A stretch of DNA of 64,000 bases from Burkholderia pseudomultivorans (GTDB lineage: Bacteria; Pseudomonadota; Gammaproteobacteria; Burkholderiales; Burkholderiaceae): the NCBI RefSeq assembly GCF_001718415.1, contig NZ_CP013378.1, positions 1,736,001 to 1,800,000 of the forward strand, written 5' to 3'. This document shows, one piece after another, positions 19,274 to 28,220 of this stretch. The position numbers and the translations under genes were made by a program. Within the stretch, counting starts at the first letter, position 1, and the number at the start of each line of letters is the position of its first letter. A model generated the notes under the pieces. It did not search any database, was not told the DNA's origin, and saw nothing but the letters and a program-made list of their open reading frames with translations.

Positions 19274-19440
19274 GCAGCGAATCCGTGACACGATGGAGCA
19301 GCCGGCGGCCTCTCGGCCCCGGCTCAAGGTTTAGGAGCAAGAACGCCTGATGCAAAGCATGCCCGGTGCCTTAACGGCCCAACGACACGACAGGCACTTT
19401 GCGAACCCTTCAGTGGGATGGGCAAACTTCCCTCCGGAAA
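19274..19440 (+). ncRNA. ssrS: Probable 6S RNA
   Basis: The apical part aligns with E. coli 6S RNA in four blocks in the right order: GCATGC(C)CGGT (19357-19367), GCCTTAA (19368-19374), ACGACAC (19382-19388) and GAACC (19403-19407). Directly before GCATGC and directly before GAACC lie GCAAA and TTTGC, which pair; in E. coli the same places hold GGTGA and TCACC, which also pair, so the stem is kept by compensating changes. An internal GTGCC/GGCAC stem adds support. 6S RNA binds the sigma70 holoenzyme and shuts down promoters in stationary phase. The ends are estimated from the E. coli length. The 5' arm contains a strong local hairpin (19300-19324) that is less typical, so the call is not certain. 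Confidence 0.62.
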
Positions 19441-19583
19441 AAGCGGACGGCCGTGTGGCGGTCCGCTTGATCAAGCGATTAGGGGTAGCGGCGCGAGGTG
19501 CGCCGGCTACCGACTTGATTTGGCGCGCGAGGCCGGGTGGCCACGCGCGCCATACCGTATTCATTAGCGTAAGCGTGCGGTAT
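19441..19583 (+). other. Chain of four hairpins between 6S RNA candidate and H1-like gene
   Basis: Consecutive stems occupy nearly all of this stretch: AAGCGGAC/GTCCGCTT (19441-19468); GGTAGC+GGCGC paired with GCGCC+GCTACC (19484-19511); TGGCGCGCG/CGCGCGCCA with an inner GGCC/GGCC (19521-19552); and ATACCG/CGGTAT (19552-19583). The palindrome CGCTTGATCAAGCG (19464-19477) overlaps the first stem and could replace it. The first may end the 6S transcript, though it lacks a T-run. From 19584 to 19704 I see only the H1-like ribosome-binding site. Confidence 0.55.
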
Positions 19584-19704
19584 CCGCGTACGCCGATGAA
19601 TAGCCCGCTTCGAAGCGCACGTCCTGAACAGCGTCCGCGGGAAGCGGGTTTTGACGAAGGGTGTAGTTTGAACTGACTCTCATCTGAACCTGAAGGAGAA
19701 CAAC

Positions 19705-20370
19705 ATGGCTACTGCCAAGAAGAAACCGGCTGCTAAGAAGGTCGCTGCCAAGAAGACCGTTGCGAAGAAGGCTGCTGCGCCGGCGAAGAAGGCCGCTGCA
19801 GTGAAGAAGGTTGCTGCGAAGAAGGTCGCGGTGAAGAAGGTTGCCGCGAAGAAGGCAGCACCGGCGAAGAAGGCCGCAGCGAAGAAGGTTGCAGCGAAGA
19901 AAGTCGCCGTGAAGAAGGTTGCTGCGAAGAAGGCAGCACCGGCGAAGAAGGCCGCAGCGAAGAAGGTTGCAGCCAAGAAGGTCGCAGTGAAGAAGGTTGC
20001 TGCGAAGAAGGCCGCACCGGCGAAGAAGGCTGCTGCGAAGAAGGCCGCACCGGCGAAGAAGGCTGCTGCGAAGAAGGCCGCACCGGCGAAGAAGGCTGCC
20101 GCGAAGAAGGCCGCGCCTGCGAAGAAGGCTGCTGCGAAGAAGGCCGCGCCTGCGAAGAAGGCTGCCCCTGCTGCGAAGAAGGCCGCTGCGGCTCCCGCTG
20201 CAACGAAGGCTGCGCCGGCAAAGAAGGCTGCTGCGCCGAAGAAGGCCGTCGTGAAGAAGGCTGCTCCGGCAACCACCGCGTCGACCGCATCGGTCGCGCC
20301 GGCATCGGGCGTGAAGACCGCGCTCAACCCGGCAGCGGCATGGCCGTTCCCGACCGGCAGCCGTCCGTAA
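19705..20370 (+). CDS. Histone H1-like Lys/Ala-rich DNA-binding protein
   Basis: A 221-residue, extremely basic protein made almost only of Lys, Ala, Val and Pro (MATAKKKPAAKKVAAKK at the start). It resembles the C-terminal tail of eukaryotic H1 and bacterial H1-like proteins such as AlgP and BpH1, which bind DNA without sequence preference and affect nucleoid compaction and gene expression. Residues 36-113 are three copies of a 26-residue unit, followed by copies of AAPAKKAAAKK; the last 30 residues (TALNPAAAWPFPTGSRP) are unlike the repeats and conserved in the group. AAGGAGAA precedes the ATG. A long structured region lies upstream and three inverted repeats downstream. The exact target genes are not known. 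Confidence 0.9.
   Translation: MATAKKKPAAKKVAAKKTVAKKAAAPAKKAAAVKKVAAKKVAVKKVAAKKAAPAKKAAAKKVAAKKVAVKKVAAKKAAPAKKAAAKKVAAKKVAVKKVAAKKAAPAKKAAAKKAAPAKKAAAKKAAPAKKAAAKKAAPAKKAAAKKAAPAKKAAPAAKKAAAAPAATKAAPAKKAAAPKKAVVKKAAPATTASTASVAPASGVKTALNPAAAWPFPTGSRP
19810..20175 (+). repeat. In-frame tandem repeats within the H1-like gene
   Basis: Three 78-base units (19810-20043), each coding VAAKKVAVKK-VAAKKAAPAKKAAAKK in two parts, are followed by about four 33-base units coding AAPAKKAAAKK. Units are nearly identical in DNA, differing mostly at synonymous sites. Repeat number can change by slippage or recombination without breaking the frame. Confidence 0.9.
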
Positions 20371-20391
20371 TCGAGGTTGACCGGCACCACC

Positions 20392-20434
20392 CGGACACTT
20401 ACGCGGTGTCCGCGGGTTGAGTAGCGCTACTCAA
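20392..20434. repeat. Two inverted repeats downstream of the H1-like gene
   Basis: CGGACAC (20392-20398) pairs with GTGTCCG after a 7-base spacer, and 20417-20434 is a perfect 18-base palindrome, TTGAGTAGCGCTACTCAA. They stand directly before the terminator. A protein-binding site or mRNA 3'-end stabiliser are both possible. Confidence 0.6.
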
Positions 20435-20437
20435 TCG

Positions 20438-20472
20438 ATCCCGCCATCTGGCTCAGGTGGCGGGATTTTTTT
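20438..20472 (+). terminator. Terminator of the H1-like gene
   Basis: ATCCCGCCA (20438-20446) pairs with TGGCGGGAT (20458-20466), followed by seven T residues. Confidence 0.88.
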
Positions 20473-20505
20473 CGTTCCTGCGTCGGACGCCGCTGCGCCT
20501 GCGCG

Positions 20506-20539
20506 AAAAAAAACGCATGTGCGGCTTCGCACATGCGTT
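20506..20539 (-). terminator. Terminator of the glycine-zipper lipoprotein gene
   Basis: On the minus strand a 12-bp perfect stem (AACGCATGTGCG/CGCACATGCGTT) with a 4-base loop ends in eight T residues, 44 bases after the convergent lipoprotein stop. Confidence 0.92.
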
Positions 20540-20582
20540 CGACCGCGGCTTGCGCCGCGTGCTGAGGTTACCGGTTAGCGGG

Positions 20583-21056
20583 TCAGTGCGTGACGCGCGT
20601 GACGCCGCCGCTCGACAGCAGCCGCACGCGTTCGCCGGCGCGGAACACTTCGCCGCTCGCGGCCTGCGTGATCGAGCGCAGGTCGCCGTTGTCGAGGCGC
20701 ACGGTGATTTCGACACCGTTCGCCGTGCTGAGGTTTTCGCCGACCGCGTTGCCCGCGACCGCACCGACGAGACCACCGGCGATCGCCGTCAGGATCGAGC
20801 CCTTGCCGCCGCCGATCGCGCTGCCCGCGACCGCGCCGAGTGCGCCGCCGCCGAGCGTGCCGATCGCGCTGCCGCCGCCGTCGGACTGGATTCGCACCGC
20901 GCGCACGCTCTCGACGACGCCCATGCGCACCGTTTGCTCGCGCTGCGCCTGGCCGACGCTATAGACGTCGGCGGAGCCGGGCGGCGTGAAGCAGCCGGCG
21001 AGGCTCAGCGTGGCGGCCAGCATTGCCGCAAGCGTGAGGTTCTTTTTCGTCAACAT
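20583..21056 (-). CDS. Glycine-zipper outer membrane lipoprotein (SlyB/PcpC-like)
   Basis: A 157-residue lipoprotein with signal sequence and lipobox LAGC (Cys about residue 22). The middle is a glycine-zipper 2TM domain (about residues 65-105): ALGAVAGSAIGGGKGSILTAIAGGLVGAVAGNAVG, here cited in pieces as GALGAVAGSAIGGG and GGLVGAVAGNAVG. The C-terminal 45 residues are a small beta domain (VEITVRLDNGDLRSITQ). The SlyB family contributes to outer membrane integrity and responds to envelope stress in enterics. The gene stands alone, with a strong terminator behind it and the PfkB gene 19 bases upstream on the same strand, so the two may be co-transcribed. Confidence 0.87.
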   Translation of the reverse strand: MLTKKNLTLAAMLAATLSLAGCFTPPGSADVYSVGQAQREQTVRMGVVESVRAVRIQSDGGGSAIGTLGGGALGAVAGSAIGGGKGSILTAIAGGLVGAVAGNAVGENLSTANGVEITVRLDNGDLRSITQAASGEVFRAGERVRLLSSGGVTRVTH

Positions 21057-21075
21057 CTCTGCTCTCCCACAATGT

Positions 21076-22014
21076 TCATTTGAGACTGTAACCGAATGCA
21101 GTCTCGAAGCGCGCGTCGATCTCGGCGCGCGTCAGTGCGTAAGTCTGGGGCCCTTGATGGGCGATCTTGAGCGAGCCCATCAGGCTGGCGAGACGTCCGG
21201 TGGTTGCCCAGTCGAGGCCGTTCTCGATGCCGTACAGCAGGCCGCCGCGGAAGGCATCGCCGCAGCCGGTCGGGTCGACCACACGCTCGGCGCGCACGAC
21301 GGGAATCTGTTCTTCGCCGTTTTTGTGAAGAATGGTTGAGCCGTGCTCGCCGCGCGTGATGATCAGCGCCTGGACCCGGCTGGCGATTTCCTGTTCGGAC
21401 CAGCCCGTCTTGTCGCTGACGAGCTTGCCTTCGTAGTCGTTGACCGCGACGAAGGTCGCGAGTTCAATGATGCGGCGCAGCGTCGCACCGTCGAACAGCG
21501 GCAGGCCCTGACCCGGATCGAAGATGAACGGAATCCCGGCCTTCGCGAATTGTTCGGCGTGCTGGACCATCCCGTCGAAGCCGTCCGGCGCGACGATGCC
21601 GAGCTTCACGCCCGGCACTTCGTCGGCGCGGTTCAGGTGCGACTGCATCATCGCGCCCGGGTGGAATGCGGTGATCTGGTTGTTGTCGAGATCGGTCGTG
21701 ATCATCGCCTGCGCGGTGTGCGCATCGGGCACCACGCGCACGCAGGCCTTCGACAGGCCGAGGCTGTCGAGACGCTCGAGATAGCGGTCCGCGTCGTTCG
21801 CGCCGACCGTCGCCATGATGCGCGCGTCGCCGCCGAGCATGTGCAGCGCGTAGGCGATGTTCCCCGCGCAGCCGCCGAATTCGCGTCGCATCGTCGGCAC
21901 GAGGAAGCTCACGTTGAGAAGGTGAACCTGGTCGGGCAGGATGTGCTCGCGAAACCGGCCCTCGAAGGTCATGATGTTGTCGTAGGCGAGCGAGCCGCAA
22001 ATCAGCGTAGTCAA
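21076..22014 (-). CDS. PfkB-family carbohydrate/nucleoside kinase (adenosine kinase-like)
   Basis: A 312-residue ribokinase-fold kinase. The N-terminal signature is FGGCAGNIAYALHMLGGDA at about residue 45, and the C-terminal PfkB signature with the catalytic aspartate is DPTGCGDAFRGGLLYG at about residue 248. Relatives in Burkholderia have been described as adenosine kinases, which agrees with the sequence but substrate cannot be settled from it; ribokinase or fructokinase activity is possible. I take the TTG at 22014, which has AGGAACG upstream and starts the fold directly (TTLICGSLAYDN); a TTG at 22038 is the next alternative. It is followed by the lipoprotein gene. Confidence 0.85.
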   Translation of the reverse strand: MTTLICGSLAYDNIMTFEGRFREHILPDQVHLLNVSFLVPTMRREFGGCAGNIAYALHMLGGDARIMATVGANDADRYLERLDSLGLSKACVRVVPDAHTAQAMITTDLDNNQITAFHPGAMMQSHLNRADEVPGVKLGIVAPDGFDGMVQHAEQFAKAGIPFIFDPGQGLPLFDGATLRRIIELATFVAVNDYEGKLVSDKTGWSEQEIASRVQALIITRGEHGSTILHKNGEEQIPVVRAERVVDPTGCGDAFRGGLLYGIENGLDWATTGRLASLMGSLKIAHQGPQTYALTRAEIDARFETAFGYSLK

Positions 22015-22111
22015 GGCGTGCGTTCCTGTAGAGAGCAAAGGGAGGCTGCCGCCCGGCCGGCGCGCGGCTGGCCCGTCGGGCAGCGCGCGGGCAGGGCCGG
22101 GCGGCGGCGGA

Positions 22112-22615
22112 TTACTTCAGCGCGGCCAGCGCTGCGTCGTAGTTCGGCTCGTCCTTGATCTCGCCGACGAGCTGCGCGTGGAGCACCTTGTCCTGCGCGT
22201 CGAGCACGACGACCGCGCGTGCGGTCAGGCCGTTCAGCGGGCCGCTCGTCACGTCGACGCCGTATGCGTTCGCGAATGCGCGGCCGGTGCGGAAGGTCGA
22301 CGCCGTCACGACGTTTTCGAGGCCTTCGGTCGTGCAGAAGCGCGACGCCGCGAACGGCAGGTCGGCCGACACGACGATCACGACCGTGTTGTCGAGCGAC
22401 GACGCGGCTTCGTTGAACTTGCGGGTCGACGTCGCGCAGGTCGGCGTGTCGAGGCTCGGCACGATGTTCAGCACCTTGCGCTTGCCGGCGAAGCTGGCGA
22501 GCGACAGATCGGCGAGATCCTTGCCGACCAGCTTGAAGTCGGGGGCTTGCGAGCCGACGGCCGGGAACGTGCCGGCGAGATCGATCGGGTTGCCACCCAG
22601 CGTAACTTTGCTCAT
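22112..22615 (-). CDS. tpx: Thiol peroxidase (atypical 2-Cys peroxiredoxin)
   Basis: A 167-residue periplasmic or cytosolic peroxiredoxin that reduces hydrogen and alkyl peroxides with thioredoxin as donor. The peroxidatic Cys60 lies in PSLDTPTC and the resolving Cys94 in ASRFC, the exact spacing of Tpx. The N-terminus [13 protein letters not shown] is typical. No signal peptide is visible, so it probably acts in the cytoplasm. It lies between the DUF3426 gene and the PfkB kinase on the same strand; gaps of 73 and 97 bases leave room for separate promoters. Confidence 0.96.
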   Translation of the reverse strand: MSKVTLGGNPIDLAGTFPAVGSQAPDFKLVGKDLADLSLASFAGKRKVLNIVPSLDTPTCATSTRKFNEAASSLDNTVVIVVSADLPFAASRFCTTEGLENVVTASTFRTGRAFANAYGVDVTSGPLNGLTARAVVVLDAQDKVLHAQLVGEIKDEPNYDAALAALK

Positions 22616-22688
22616 GTTCGTGCTCCGAAGTAGCGCGCCGCAGCGGCGCGCGGGTTGAGACGGGCGCGCGTGCGCGCGCCGCGATGCG

Positions 22689-24071
22689 TCACGGATAGAA
22701 GATCTGGACGCGGAAATTCGATGCGGGCGTGCCGTTCGTGTCGACGCGAACGATCATCGTCTGCGTCGTGCCGGGCGCGAGCCCTGCGTCGATCGGCGTG
22801 CCCGGGCGGACATACTCGCGCGGCGCGAGCACGCGGCGCGCGGTCACGCGATTGGCGTCGTCGAGCAGGGTCAGTTCGAGCGACGGATAGGCGAGCGGGA
22901 CGCGGTAGCGGTTCGTCAGCGGCGCCTTCAGTTCGAGCACGCGCGGGCCGTCGATCTGGCGCAGGTCGGTCGCGTCGAGCCGCAGGCCGTCGATCGCGCG
23001 CGGCGGCGCGACCTTGCAGCCGAGCGGCGCGCAGGCCTGCCGGAACCAGCTCAGCGTGACCGGCCAGTGGACCATCAGCGCCTCGCGCTGCCACCACGCG
23101 AGCTGCGCGACCAGCAGCACGGCCAGCGCCGCGGCGACGAGCCCGCCGAAAAAGCCGCCGAGCACGCTGCGACGCTGCGGCGCGCGCGTTTCCCGCGTGA
23201 CGGGGAAGGGCGCGCGATCGTCGTCGGGCAGCGCGGCTGCGAACGGTGCGGCCGCCGCGCCGGTGTCGGCCGGTTGCGCATCGCGCATCGCGGGTTCCGG
23301 GGCGGCAGGCGCGGAGAATGGTGCCGCGTCGGGTGCAAAGCGCGGTTCGCGCGGGGCGGCGCGATCGTCGTGCGGCGCCGTGAAGCGCGCATGGGCGAGC
23401 GGTTCGGTCGCCTCGACGCCGGCGTCGGACGGTACTGGCGCAATGAAGCGGGGTTCGCGCGGATCGGTCTCGACGGGCGGCGTGGGTTGCGGCGGCGGCG
23501 CATCGGCTTCGTGCGGCGGCGTAGGCGCGTCGGCGAGCGGAGCGGCGGCATCGGCCGGATGCGTGTCCGTAACCGTATCAGCCGGCGCCATCGGCGCGGG
23601 CGTGCCGCTCAGGTGGACGACGCCGGCTTCGATCGCCGGAAGCGCCAGCGGCACCAGCGGCTCGGTGCGGACCGTCTGCATGCTGTGTTGCAGCGACGGA
23701 TCGACGCCGCCGTCGAGCCACGGCGCCCACATGTCCCAGCCTTCCGGCTTGTAGTCGGCGCGCGACGGCGCCTCGGCGGAGAGGGGGGCGGAAGTGTCGG
23801 CGAACAGTCGCGCGGGCGCGGCCGCTTGTGCCGCGTCGCCGGCGCGGGGCGCGGCGACGGCGGCTTCGGCCGACGATGCGGTTTCGGTTTCCGCTCGAGT
23901 GGCGCTCAGCGCCGGTTCGGCCGGCTGCGCATGTTCCGGAACGAGCGACTGCGACGCGTCGAACACCTGACCGCAATGCCCGCAGCGCACGAGCCCCCGA
24001 TGCAGCGCGAGCTGTTCCTGCTGCAGCCGGAAGACGGTGTCGCAATGAGGGCAGCGCGTCGCAAGAAACAT
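22689..24071 (-). CDS. Zinc-ribbon and DUF3426 domain membrane protein
   Basis: A 460-residue protein in three parts. An MJ0042-type zinc ribbon starts the protein ([10 protein letters not shown], then [10 protein letters not shown], Cys at about 8, 11, 31, 34). A long, low-complexity linker rich in Ala, Pro, Asp and Glu fills about residues 45-315. A single membrane span follows ([19 protein letters not shown]), then a DUF3426 domain of about 120 residues, probably periplasmic ([22 protein letters not shown]). The function is unknown. Its position between prmA and tpx is conserved in beta-proteobacteria. The linker varies between species and is the least constrained part. Confidence 0.85.
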   Translation of the reverse strand: MFLATRCPHCDTVFRLQQEQLALHRGLVRCGHCGQVFDASQSLVPEHAQPAEPALSATRAETETASSAEAAVAAPRAGDAAQAAAPARLFADTSAPLSAEAPSRADYKPEGWDMWAPWLDGGVDPSLQHSMQTVRTEPLVPLALPAIEAGVVHLSGTPAPMAPADTVTDTHPADAAAPLADAPTPPHEADAPPPQPTPPVETDPREPRFIAPVPSDAGVEATEPLAHARFTAPHDDRAAPREPRFAPDAAPFSAPAAPEPAMRDAQPADTGAAAAPFAAALPDDDRAPFPVTRETRAPQRRSVLGGFFGGLVAAALAVLLVAQLAWWQREALMVHWPVTLSWFRQACAPLGCKVAPPRAIDGLRLDATDLRQIDGPRVLELKAPLTNRYRVPLAYPSLELTLLDDANRVTARRVLAPREYVRPGTPIDAGLAPGTTQTMIVRVDTNGTPASNFRVQIFYP

Positions 24072-24116
24072 GTCGAGCCGGGCGGCCTGCTGGCCAGAGT
24101 GAAGGACAGCGCTATT

Positions 24117-25019
24117 CTAATGGCTTTCGCGCCGGGTTCCGGCGAGGCATACCCAGCCTTCGTGTTCGCGCCAGACCGAGATGTCGACGTAGCGCGCATA
24201 GACGGCCGCGACTTCGTCCGCCTGGCGCGCAAGCACGCCCGACAGCGCGATGCGCCCGCCCGGTTTCACCTTCGACGCGAGCATCGACGCCATCAGCTTC
24301 AGCGGGTTCGACAGGATGTTCGCGACGACGATGTCGAATTCGCCGGCCGGGCACGCGTCGGGCAGCCCGTACGTGACGTCCGCGCGGTTGCGCTCGCTGT
24401 TCTGCCGCGCCGATTCGACGGCCTGCGGATCGATGTCGATGCCGACCACGGGGTTCGCCCCGCATTTCTTCGCGAGGATCGCGAGAATCCCCGAGCCGCA
24501 GCCGTAGTCGAGCACCGACTGGCCGGGCTGCACCGACTGCTCGAGCCATTCCATGCAGAGGCGCGTGGTCGGATGGCTGCCGGTGCCGAATGCGAGGCCC
24601 GGATCGAGTTCGAGGATCAGCGCGTCGGGATCGGGCGCATCGTGCCACGACGGCACGACCCAGATCCGCTCGCCGACCGGAATCGGGTCGAACTGCGATT
24701 GCGTGAGCCGCACCCAGTCCTGCTCCTCGACTTCGCGCACGGTGAACTTCGGCAGTTCGGCCACGCCGATCTCGTTCGCGGCGGCTGCGAGCAGCACGGC
24801 CGGCTCGTGATCGGGCGACAGCAGCGCGACCACGCGCGAGTGCTGCCACGCGGTGCGCTCGGGCACGAGGCCCGGCTCGCCGAAGAGCGGCTGCTCGTCG
24901 GGCGTGTCGGCATCGGCGTCCTCGACCGAGACCGACAGCGCGCCGAGTTCGAGCAGCGCGTCGGAGAGTTCCTCCGCGTGCTCACGGGCCAGTTCGACGA
25001 CGAGTTCGCGATAGCTCAT
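24117..25019 (-). CDS. prmA: Ribosomal protein L11 methyltransferase
   Basis: A 300-residue SAM-dependent enzyme that trimethylates ribosomal protein L11. The N-terminal 100 residues form the L11-binding domain ([32 protein letters not shown], in part). The methyltransferase domain has motif [14 protein letters not shown] at about 172, [13 protein letters not shown] (SAM ribose) and the NILSNPL catalytic-loop motif at about 235. It lies two bases from accC on the same strand, and the accB-accC-prmA order suggests co-transcription. Loss is usually without a growth phenotype in E. coli. Confidence 0.96.
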   Translation of the reverse strand: MSYRELVVELAREHAEELSDALLELGALSVSVEDADADTPDEQPLFGEPGLVPERTAWQHSRVVALLSPDHEPAVLLAAAANEIGVAELPKFTVREVEEQDWVRLTQSQFDPIPVGERIWVVPSWHDAPDPDALILELDPGLAFGTGSHPTTRLCMEWLEQSVQPGQSVLDYGCGSGILAILAKKCGANPVVGIDIDPQAVESARQNSERNRADVTYGLPDACPAGEFDIVVANILSNPLKLMASMLASKVKPGGRIALSGVLARQADEVAAVYARYVDISVWREHEGWVCLAGTRRESH

Positions 25020-25021
25020 GC

Positions 25022-26389
25022 TTACGCTTCTTCCGGTGCGACGGCCTGCTTCTGCGCGAGCCGGTTTTCGAGGTAGTGGATGCTGGTGCCGCCTTCGACG
25101 AACTTCGAGTCGATCATCAGCTCGCGGTGCAGCGGGATGTTGGTCTGGATGCCTTCGACGACCATTTCCGACAGCGCGATGCGCATCCGGCGGATCGCCT
25201 GGTCGCGGGTCGCGCCGTAGGTGATCAGCTTGCCGATCATCGAATCATAGTTCGGCGGCACGAAATAACCATTGTAGGCATGCGAGTCGACGCGCACGCC
25301 GGGGCCGCCCGGCGTATGCCACGACGTGATCCGGCCCGGCGACGGCGTGAACTTGAACGGATCTTCCGCGTTGATCCGGCACTCGATCGCGTGGCCGCGG
25401 AACTGGATGTCGCGCTGGCGCAGCGTGAGCTTTTCGCCGGCCGCGATGCGGATCTGTTCCTGCACGATGTCGACGCCGGTGATCAGTTCCGACACCGGGT
25501 GCTCGACCTGCACGCGCGTGTTCATCTCGATGAAGTAGAACTCGCCGTTTTCGTACAGGAATTCGAACGTGCCCGCGCCGAGGTAGCCCATCTTCTTGCA
25601 CGCGTCCGCGCAGCGGTCGCCGATGCGGTCGATCAGGCGGCGCGGAATGCCGGGCGCCGGCGCTTCCTCGATCACCTTCTGGTGGCGGCGCTGCATCGAG
25701 CAGTCGCGCTCGCCGAGCCAGATCGCGTTCCGGTGCGCGTCGGACAGCACCTGGATCTCGATGTGGCGCGGGTTCTCGAGGAACTTCTCCATGTACACCT
25801 GCGGGTTGCCGAACGCACGGCCGGCTTCCTCGCGGGTCATGTTGACCGCGTTCACGAGCGCGGCCTCGGTGTGCACGACGCGCATCCCGCGGCCGCCGCC
25901 GCCGCCGGCGGCCTTGATGATGACCGGATAGCCGATCGCGCGCGCAATCTTCACGATCTCCTTCGGATCGTCCGGCAACGCGCCTTCCGAACCCGGCACG
26001 CACGGCACGCCGGTCTTGATCATCGTCTGCTTCGCGGTGACCTTGTCGCCCATCAGGCGGATCGTTTCCGGACGCGGGCCGATGAACGTGAAGCCCGATT
26101 GCTCGACGCGTTCGGCGAAATCGGCGTTCTCCGACAGGAAGCCGTAGCCGGGGTGGATCGCCTCGGCATCGGTGACTTCCGCGGCGCTGATCAGCGCCGG
26201 CATGTTCAGGTAGCTCAGGTTCGACGGGGCCGGGCCGATACAGACGGCTTCGTCCGCGAGGCGCACGTACTTGGCTTCCTTGTCGGCTTCCGAGTAGACG
26301 ACCACCGTCTTGACGCCGAGCTCGCGGCACGCGCGCTGGATGCGCAGCGCGATTTCACCGCGGTTGGCAATGAGGATTTTTTCAAACAT
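25022..26389 (-). CDS. accC: Acetyl-CoA carboxylase, biotin carboxylase subunit
   Basis: A 455-residue ATP-grasp enzyme that carboxylates the biotin on AccB in the first step of fatty acid synthesis. It starts [20 protein letters not shown]. The glycine-rich ATP loop is [13 protein letters not shown] at about 163, the biotin carboxylase signature [16 protein letters not shown] is at about 285, and RCINAEDP-like sequence ([16 protein letters not shown]) follows. Length matches E. coli (449). It follows accB after 85 bases and touches prmA. As in other bacteria, accBC transcription may be autoregulated by AccB, which the sequence alone does not show. Confidence 0.98.
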   Translation of the reverse strand: MFEKILIANRGEIALRIQRACRELGVKTVVVYSEADKEAKYVRLADEAVCIGPAPSNLSYLNMPALISAAEVTDAEAIHPGYGFLSENADFAERVEQSGFTFIGPRPETIRLMGDKVTAKQTMIKTGVPCVPGSEGALPDDPKEIVKIARAIGYPVIIKAAGGGGGRGMRVVHTEAALVNAVNMTREEAGRAFGNPQVYMEKFLENPRHIEIQVLSDAHRNAIWLGERDCSMQRRHQKVIEEAPAPGIPRRLIDRIGDRCADACKKMGYLGAGTFEFLYENGEFYFIEMNTRVQVEHPVSELITGVDIVQEQIRIAAGEKLTLRQRDIQFRGHAIECRINAEDPFKFTPSPGRITSWHTPGGPGVRVDSHAYNGYFVPPNYDSMIGKLITYGATRDQAIRRMRIALSEMVVEGIQTNIPLHRELMIDSKFVEGGTSIHYLENRLAQKQAVAPEEA

Positions 26390-26474
26390 AGCGAATATTC
26401 GTCTCTTCGAGGGGCGCGCGAACGGCGCCTGGAGAGCATCGGCGGCGCGCGGCCGGCGTGGCCGCGCGGCGGGC

Positions 26475-26951
26475 TTAGCCGATCACGAAAAGCGGCTGGC
26501 CGTATTCGACGGCCTGGCCGTTCTCGGCGAGGATTTCCTTGATCACGCCGGCCTTGTCCGACTCGATCTCGTTGAGCAGCTTCATCGCTTCGATGATGCA
26601 GAGGGTCTGGCCTTCCTTGACCGTGTCGCCGACCTGGACGAACGGGTCCGCGCCCGGCGACGGCGCGCGATAGAACGTGCCGACCATCGGCGACGTCACG
26701 ACGTGGCCCTGCGGTGCGGGGGCGGCCGCCGGGGCGGCTGCGCCTGCGGCCGGCGCGGCTGCGCTTTCGGCCGGCTGCGGCGCCGCCTGCGCGACGCTGA
26801 CCTGCGGGGCATACCCGCCCGTCGGCTGCACGTAGACCGGCGGTGCGTTCTTGACGATGCGCACCTTGCCTTCGCCTTCCGTCACTTCCAGCTCGGAGAT
26901 GCCGGATTCGGAGACGAGGTCGATCAGAGTTTTCAGCTTACGAAGATCCAT
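26475..26951 (-). CDS. accB: Acetyl-CoA carboxylase, biotin carboxyl carrier protein
   Basis: A 158-residue protein with an N-terminal segment ([20 protein letters not shown]), a mobile Ala/Pro linker at about residues 50-83 and a C-terminal biotinyl domain. The biotinylated residue is Lys124 in EAMKLLNEI, where most bacteria have EAMKMMNEI. The ATG at 26951 is preferred over 26969 because it gives the standard start and AGGGGA is placed correctly. It is first in accB-accC-prmA and is separated from aroQ by a perfect hairpin. Confidence 0.97.
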   Translation of the reverse strand: MDLRKLKTLIDLVSESGISELEVTEGEGKVRIVKNAPPVYVQPTGGYAPQVSVAQAAPQPAESAAAPAAGAAAPAAAPAPQGHVVTSPMVGTFYRAPSPGADPFVQVGDTVKEGQTLCIIEAMKLLNEIESDKAGVIKEILAENGQAVEYGQPLFVIG

Positions 26952-26978
26952 CGGGAATTCCCCTTTCAATACGTGAAA

Positions 26979-27000
26979 GCGCCGGTTGGGACCGGCGCTG
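26979..27000. repeat. Perfect hairpin between aroQ and accB
   Basis: AGCGCCGGT (26979-26987) pairs with ACCGGCGCT (26992-27000) with a 4-base loop; on the minus strand it is followed by only three T residues. It may act as a weak terminator between aroQ and accB or as part of the accB leader. Confidence 0.6.
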
Positions 27001-27017
27001 AATCTAGACTCGCGGAA

Positions 27018-27470
27018 TCAGCCGCGCGGCGCGCCTTGCAGCTTGTCCAGCGCGTATTCGAGCGCGTACAGATAACCTTTCCAGCCGAGCCCGCAGATCA
27101 CGCCTTCGGCCTGGTCGGAAAAGTAGGAGTGGTGCCTGAACGCTTCGCGGCGATGCACGTTCGACAGATGAACCTCGACGAACGGGATGCCGACGCCCGC
27201 GAGCGCATCCCGGATCGCGACGCTGGTATGCGTATACGCGGCGGGATTGATCAGGATGAAATCGGTCTGTTCCTCCCGCGCGGCCTGGATGCGGTCGACG
27301 AGCGCGCCTTCGTGGTTGCTCTGGAACGACGACAGTTCGACGCCGGCTTCCTGCGCCCGAGCGGCAAGCGCCTGATCGATCTGCGCCAGCGTGACGCGGC
27401 CGTACACCTCCGGTTCCCGGGTGCCGAGAAGGTTCAGGTTGGGGCCGTGCAGCACCAGCAATCGTGTCAT
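27018..27470 (-). CDS. aroQ: 3-dehydroquinate dehydratase, type II
   Basis: A 150-residue dodecameric enzyme of the shikimate pathway that dehydrates 3-dehydroquinate by an anti elimination. The family start [20 protein letters not shown] carries the catalytic Tyr at about residue 24. The conserved [17 protein letters not shown] (about 76) and [18 protein letters not shown] (about 98, with the catalytic His) are present. It differs from type I AroD in fold. aroQ-accB-accC is a frequent beta- and gamma-proteobacterial order. aroE of the same pathway is 6 kb away on the other strand. Confidence 0.97.
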   Translation of the reverse strand: MTRLLVLHGPNLNLLGTREPEVYGRVTLAQIDQALAARAQEAGVELSSFQSNHEGALVDRIQAAREEQTDFILINPAAYTHTSVAIRDALAGVGIPFVEVHLSNVHRREAFRHHSYFSDQAEGVICGLGWKGYLYALEYALDKLQGAPRG

Positions 27471-27664
27471 GGTCGCTTCTAATTCTGCGGAATTGCGCGC
27501 ACTTTAGCGCTAATTAGAGAAATTTGTCTAGTTTTGCCGAACGCGCGCACGAACCGGACCTGCAAGAATTACCGGCATGGATCCAAAGTATCGGCGAATT
27601 CACGCGAAATTGGGGCGATCGATCTACAAATCGCCGTCAACGTGCATAGCGTGGTTCAGACAAG

Positions 27665-28213
27665 TCACAAGGCGTCGAGGGTCTTTTTCAGGTCGGCCGG
27701 CTGGATTTGTCCCAATTTTGTCTCGCGAATCCTGCCAGTTTCGTCGATCACGACGGTAAAAGGCAGTGCGCCAGCCGTATTCCCGAAATTGCGGGCCAGA
27801 TCGGCGCCCGCATAACCGCTGACGAAGACCGGATAGTCGACCTTCACCTTCTGCAGAAAGTTCTTCACGTTCTGCTCGGAATCGACGCCGATCCCGACGA
27901 AACGGATCCCTTTCTGTTTGTACTGGTGCGACAGCGCGACCAGTTCCGGCATCTCCTCGACGCACGGGCCGCACCACGACGCCCAGAAATTGACCACGAC
28001 CTTCTGGCCCTTGAAAGCGGCCAGCGTGGCCGGCTTGCCGTCGAGGTCGGTCAGCGACGCGGCCCACAGCCGGTCGACCGGGCTGCCCTGCGCGGCGGCC
28101 GCCGCGACGGCGACGCCGTCGTCGCTGCCGCGGAACCAGTGGCCGGCGGAGATCCCGCCGGCGACGGCGGCGGCCGCGACCACCGCGAGCGCCAACATGC
28201 GTTTCATCATCAT
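27665..28213 (-). CDS. TlpA-like membrane-anchored thioredoxin
   Basis: A 182-residue protein with an N-terminal signal or anchor (MMMKRMLALAVVAAAAVAGG) and a periplasmic thioredoxin fold. The active site is WCGPC in FWASWCGPCVEEMPEL at about residue 74. The cis-Pro region ALPFTVVIDETGRI is at about 150. Such proteins reduce or oxidise disulfides, often in cytochrome c maturation, but no ccm genes are near. Three ATG codons in a row at 28213-28205 make the exact start uncertain by two residues. It starts eight bases after the stop of the unknown gene upstream, so the two are probably one transcript. Confidence 0.88.
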   Translation of the reverse strand: MMMKRMLALAVVAAAAVAGGISAGHWFRGSDDGVAVAAAAAQGSPVDRLWAASLTDLDGKPATLAAFKGQKVVVNFWASWCGPCVEEMPELVALSHQYKQKGIRFVGIGVDSEQNVKNFLQKVKVDYPVFVSGYAGADLARNFGNTAGALPFTVVIDETGRIRETKLGQIQPADLKKTLDAL

Positions 28214-28220
28214 CGTTGAA

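Noticed and set aside
19680..20390. Antisense 236-codon frame, rich in Phe and Ala, in the H1-like gene
   Set aside because: It is the complement of the Lys/Ala repeats and mirrors their periodicity; no start signal.
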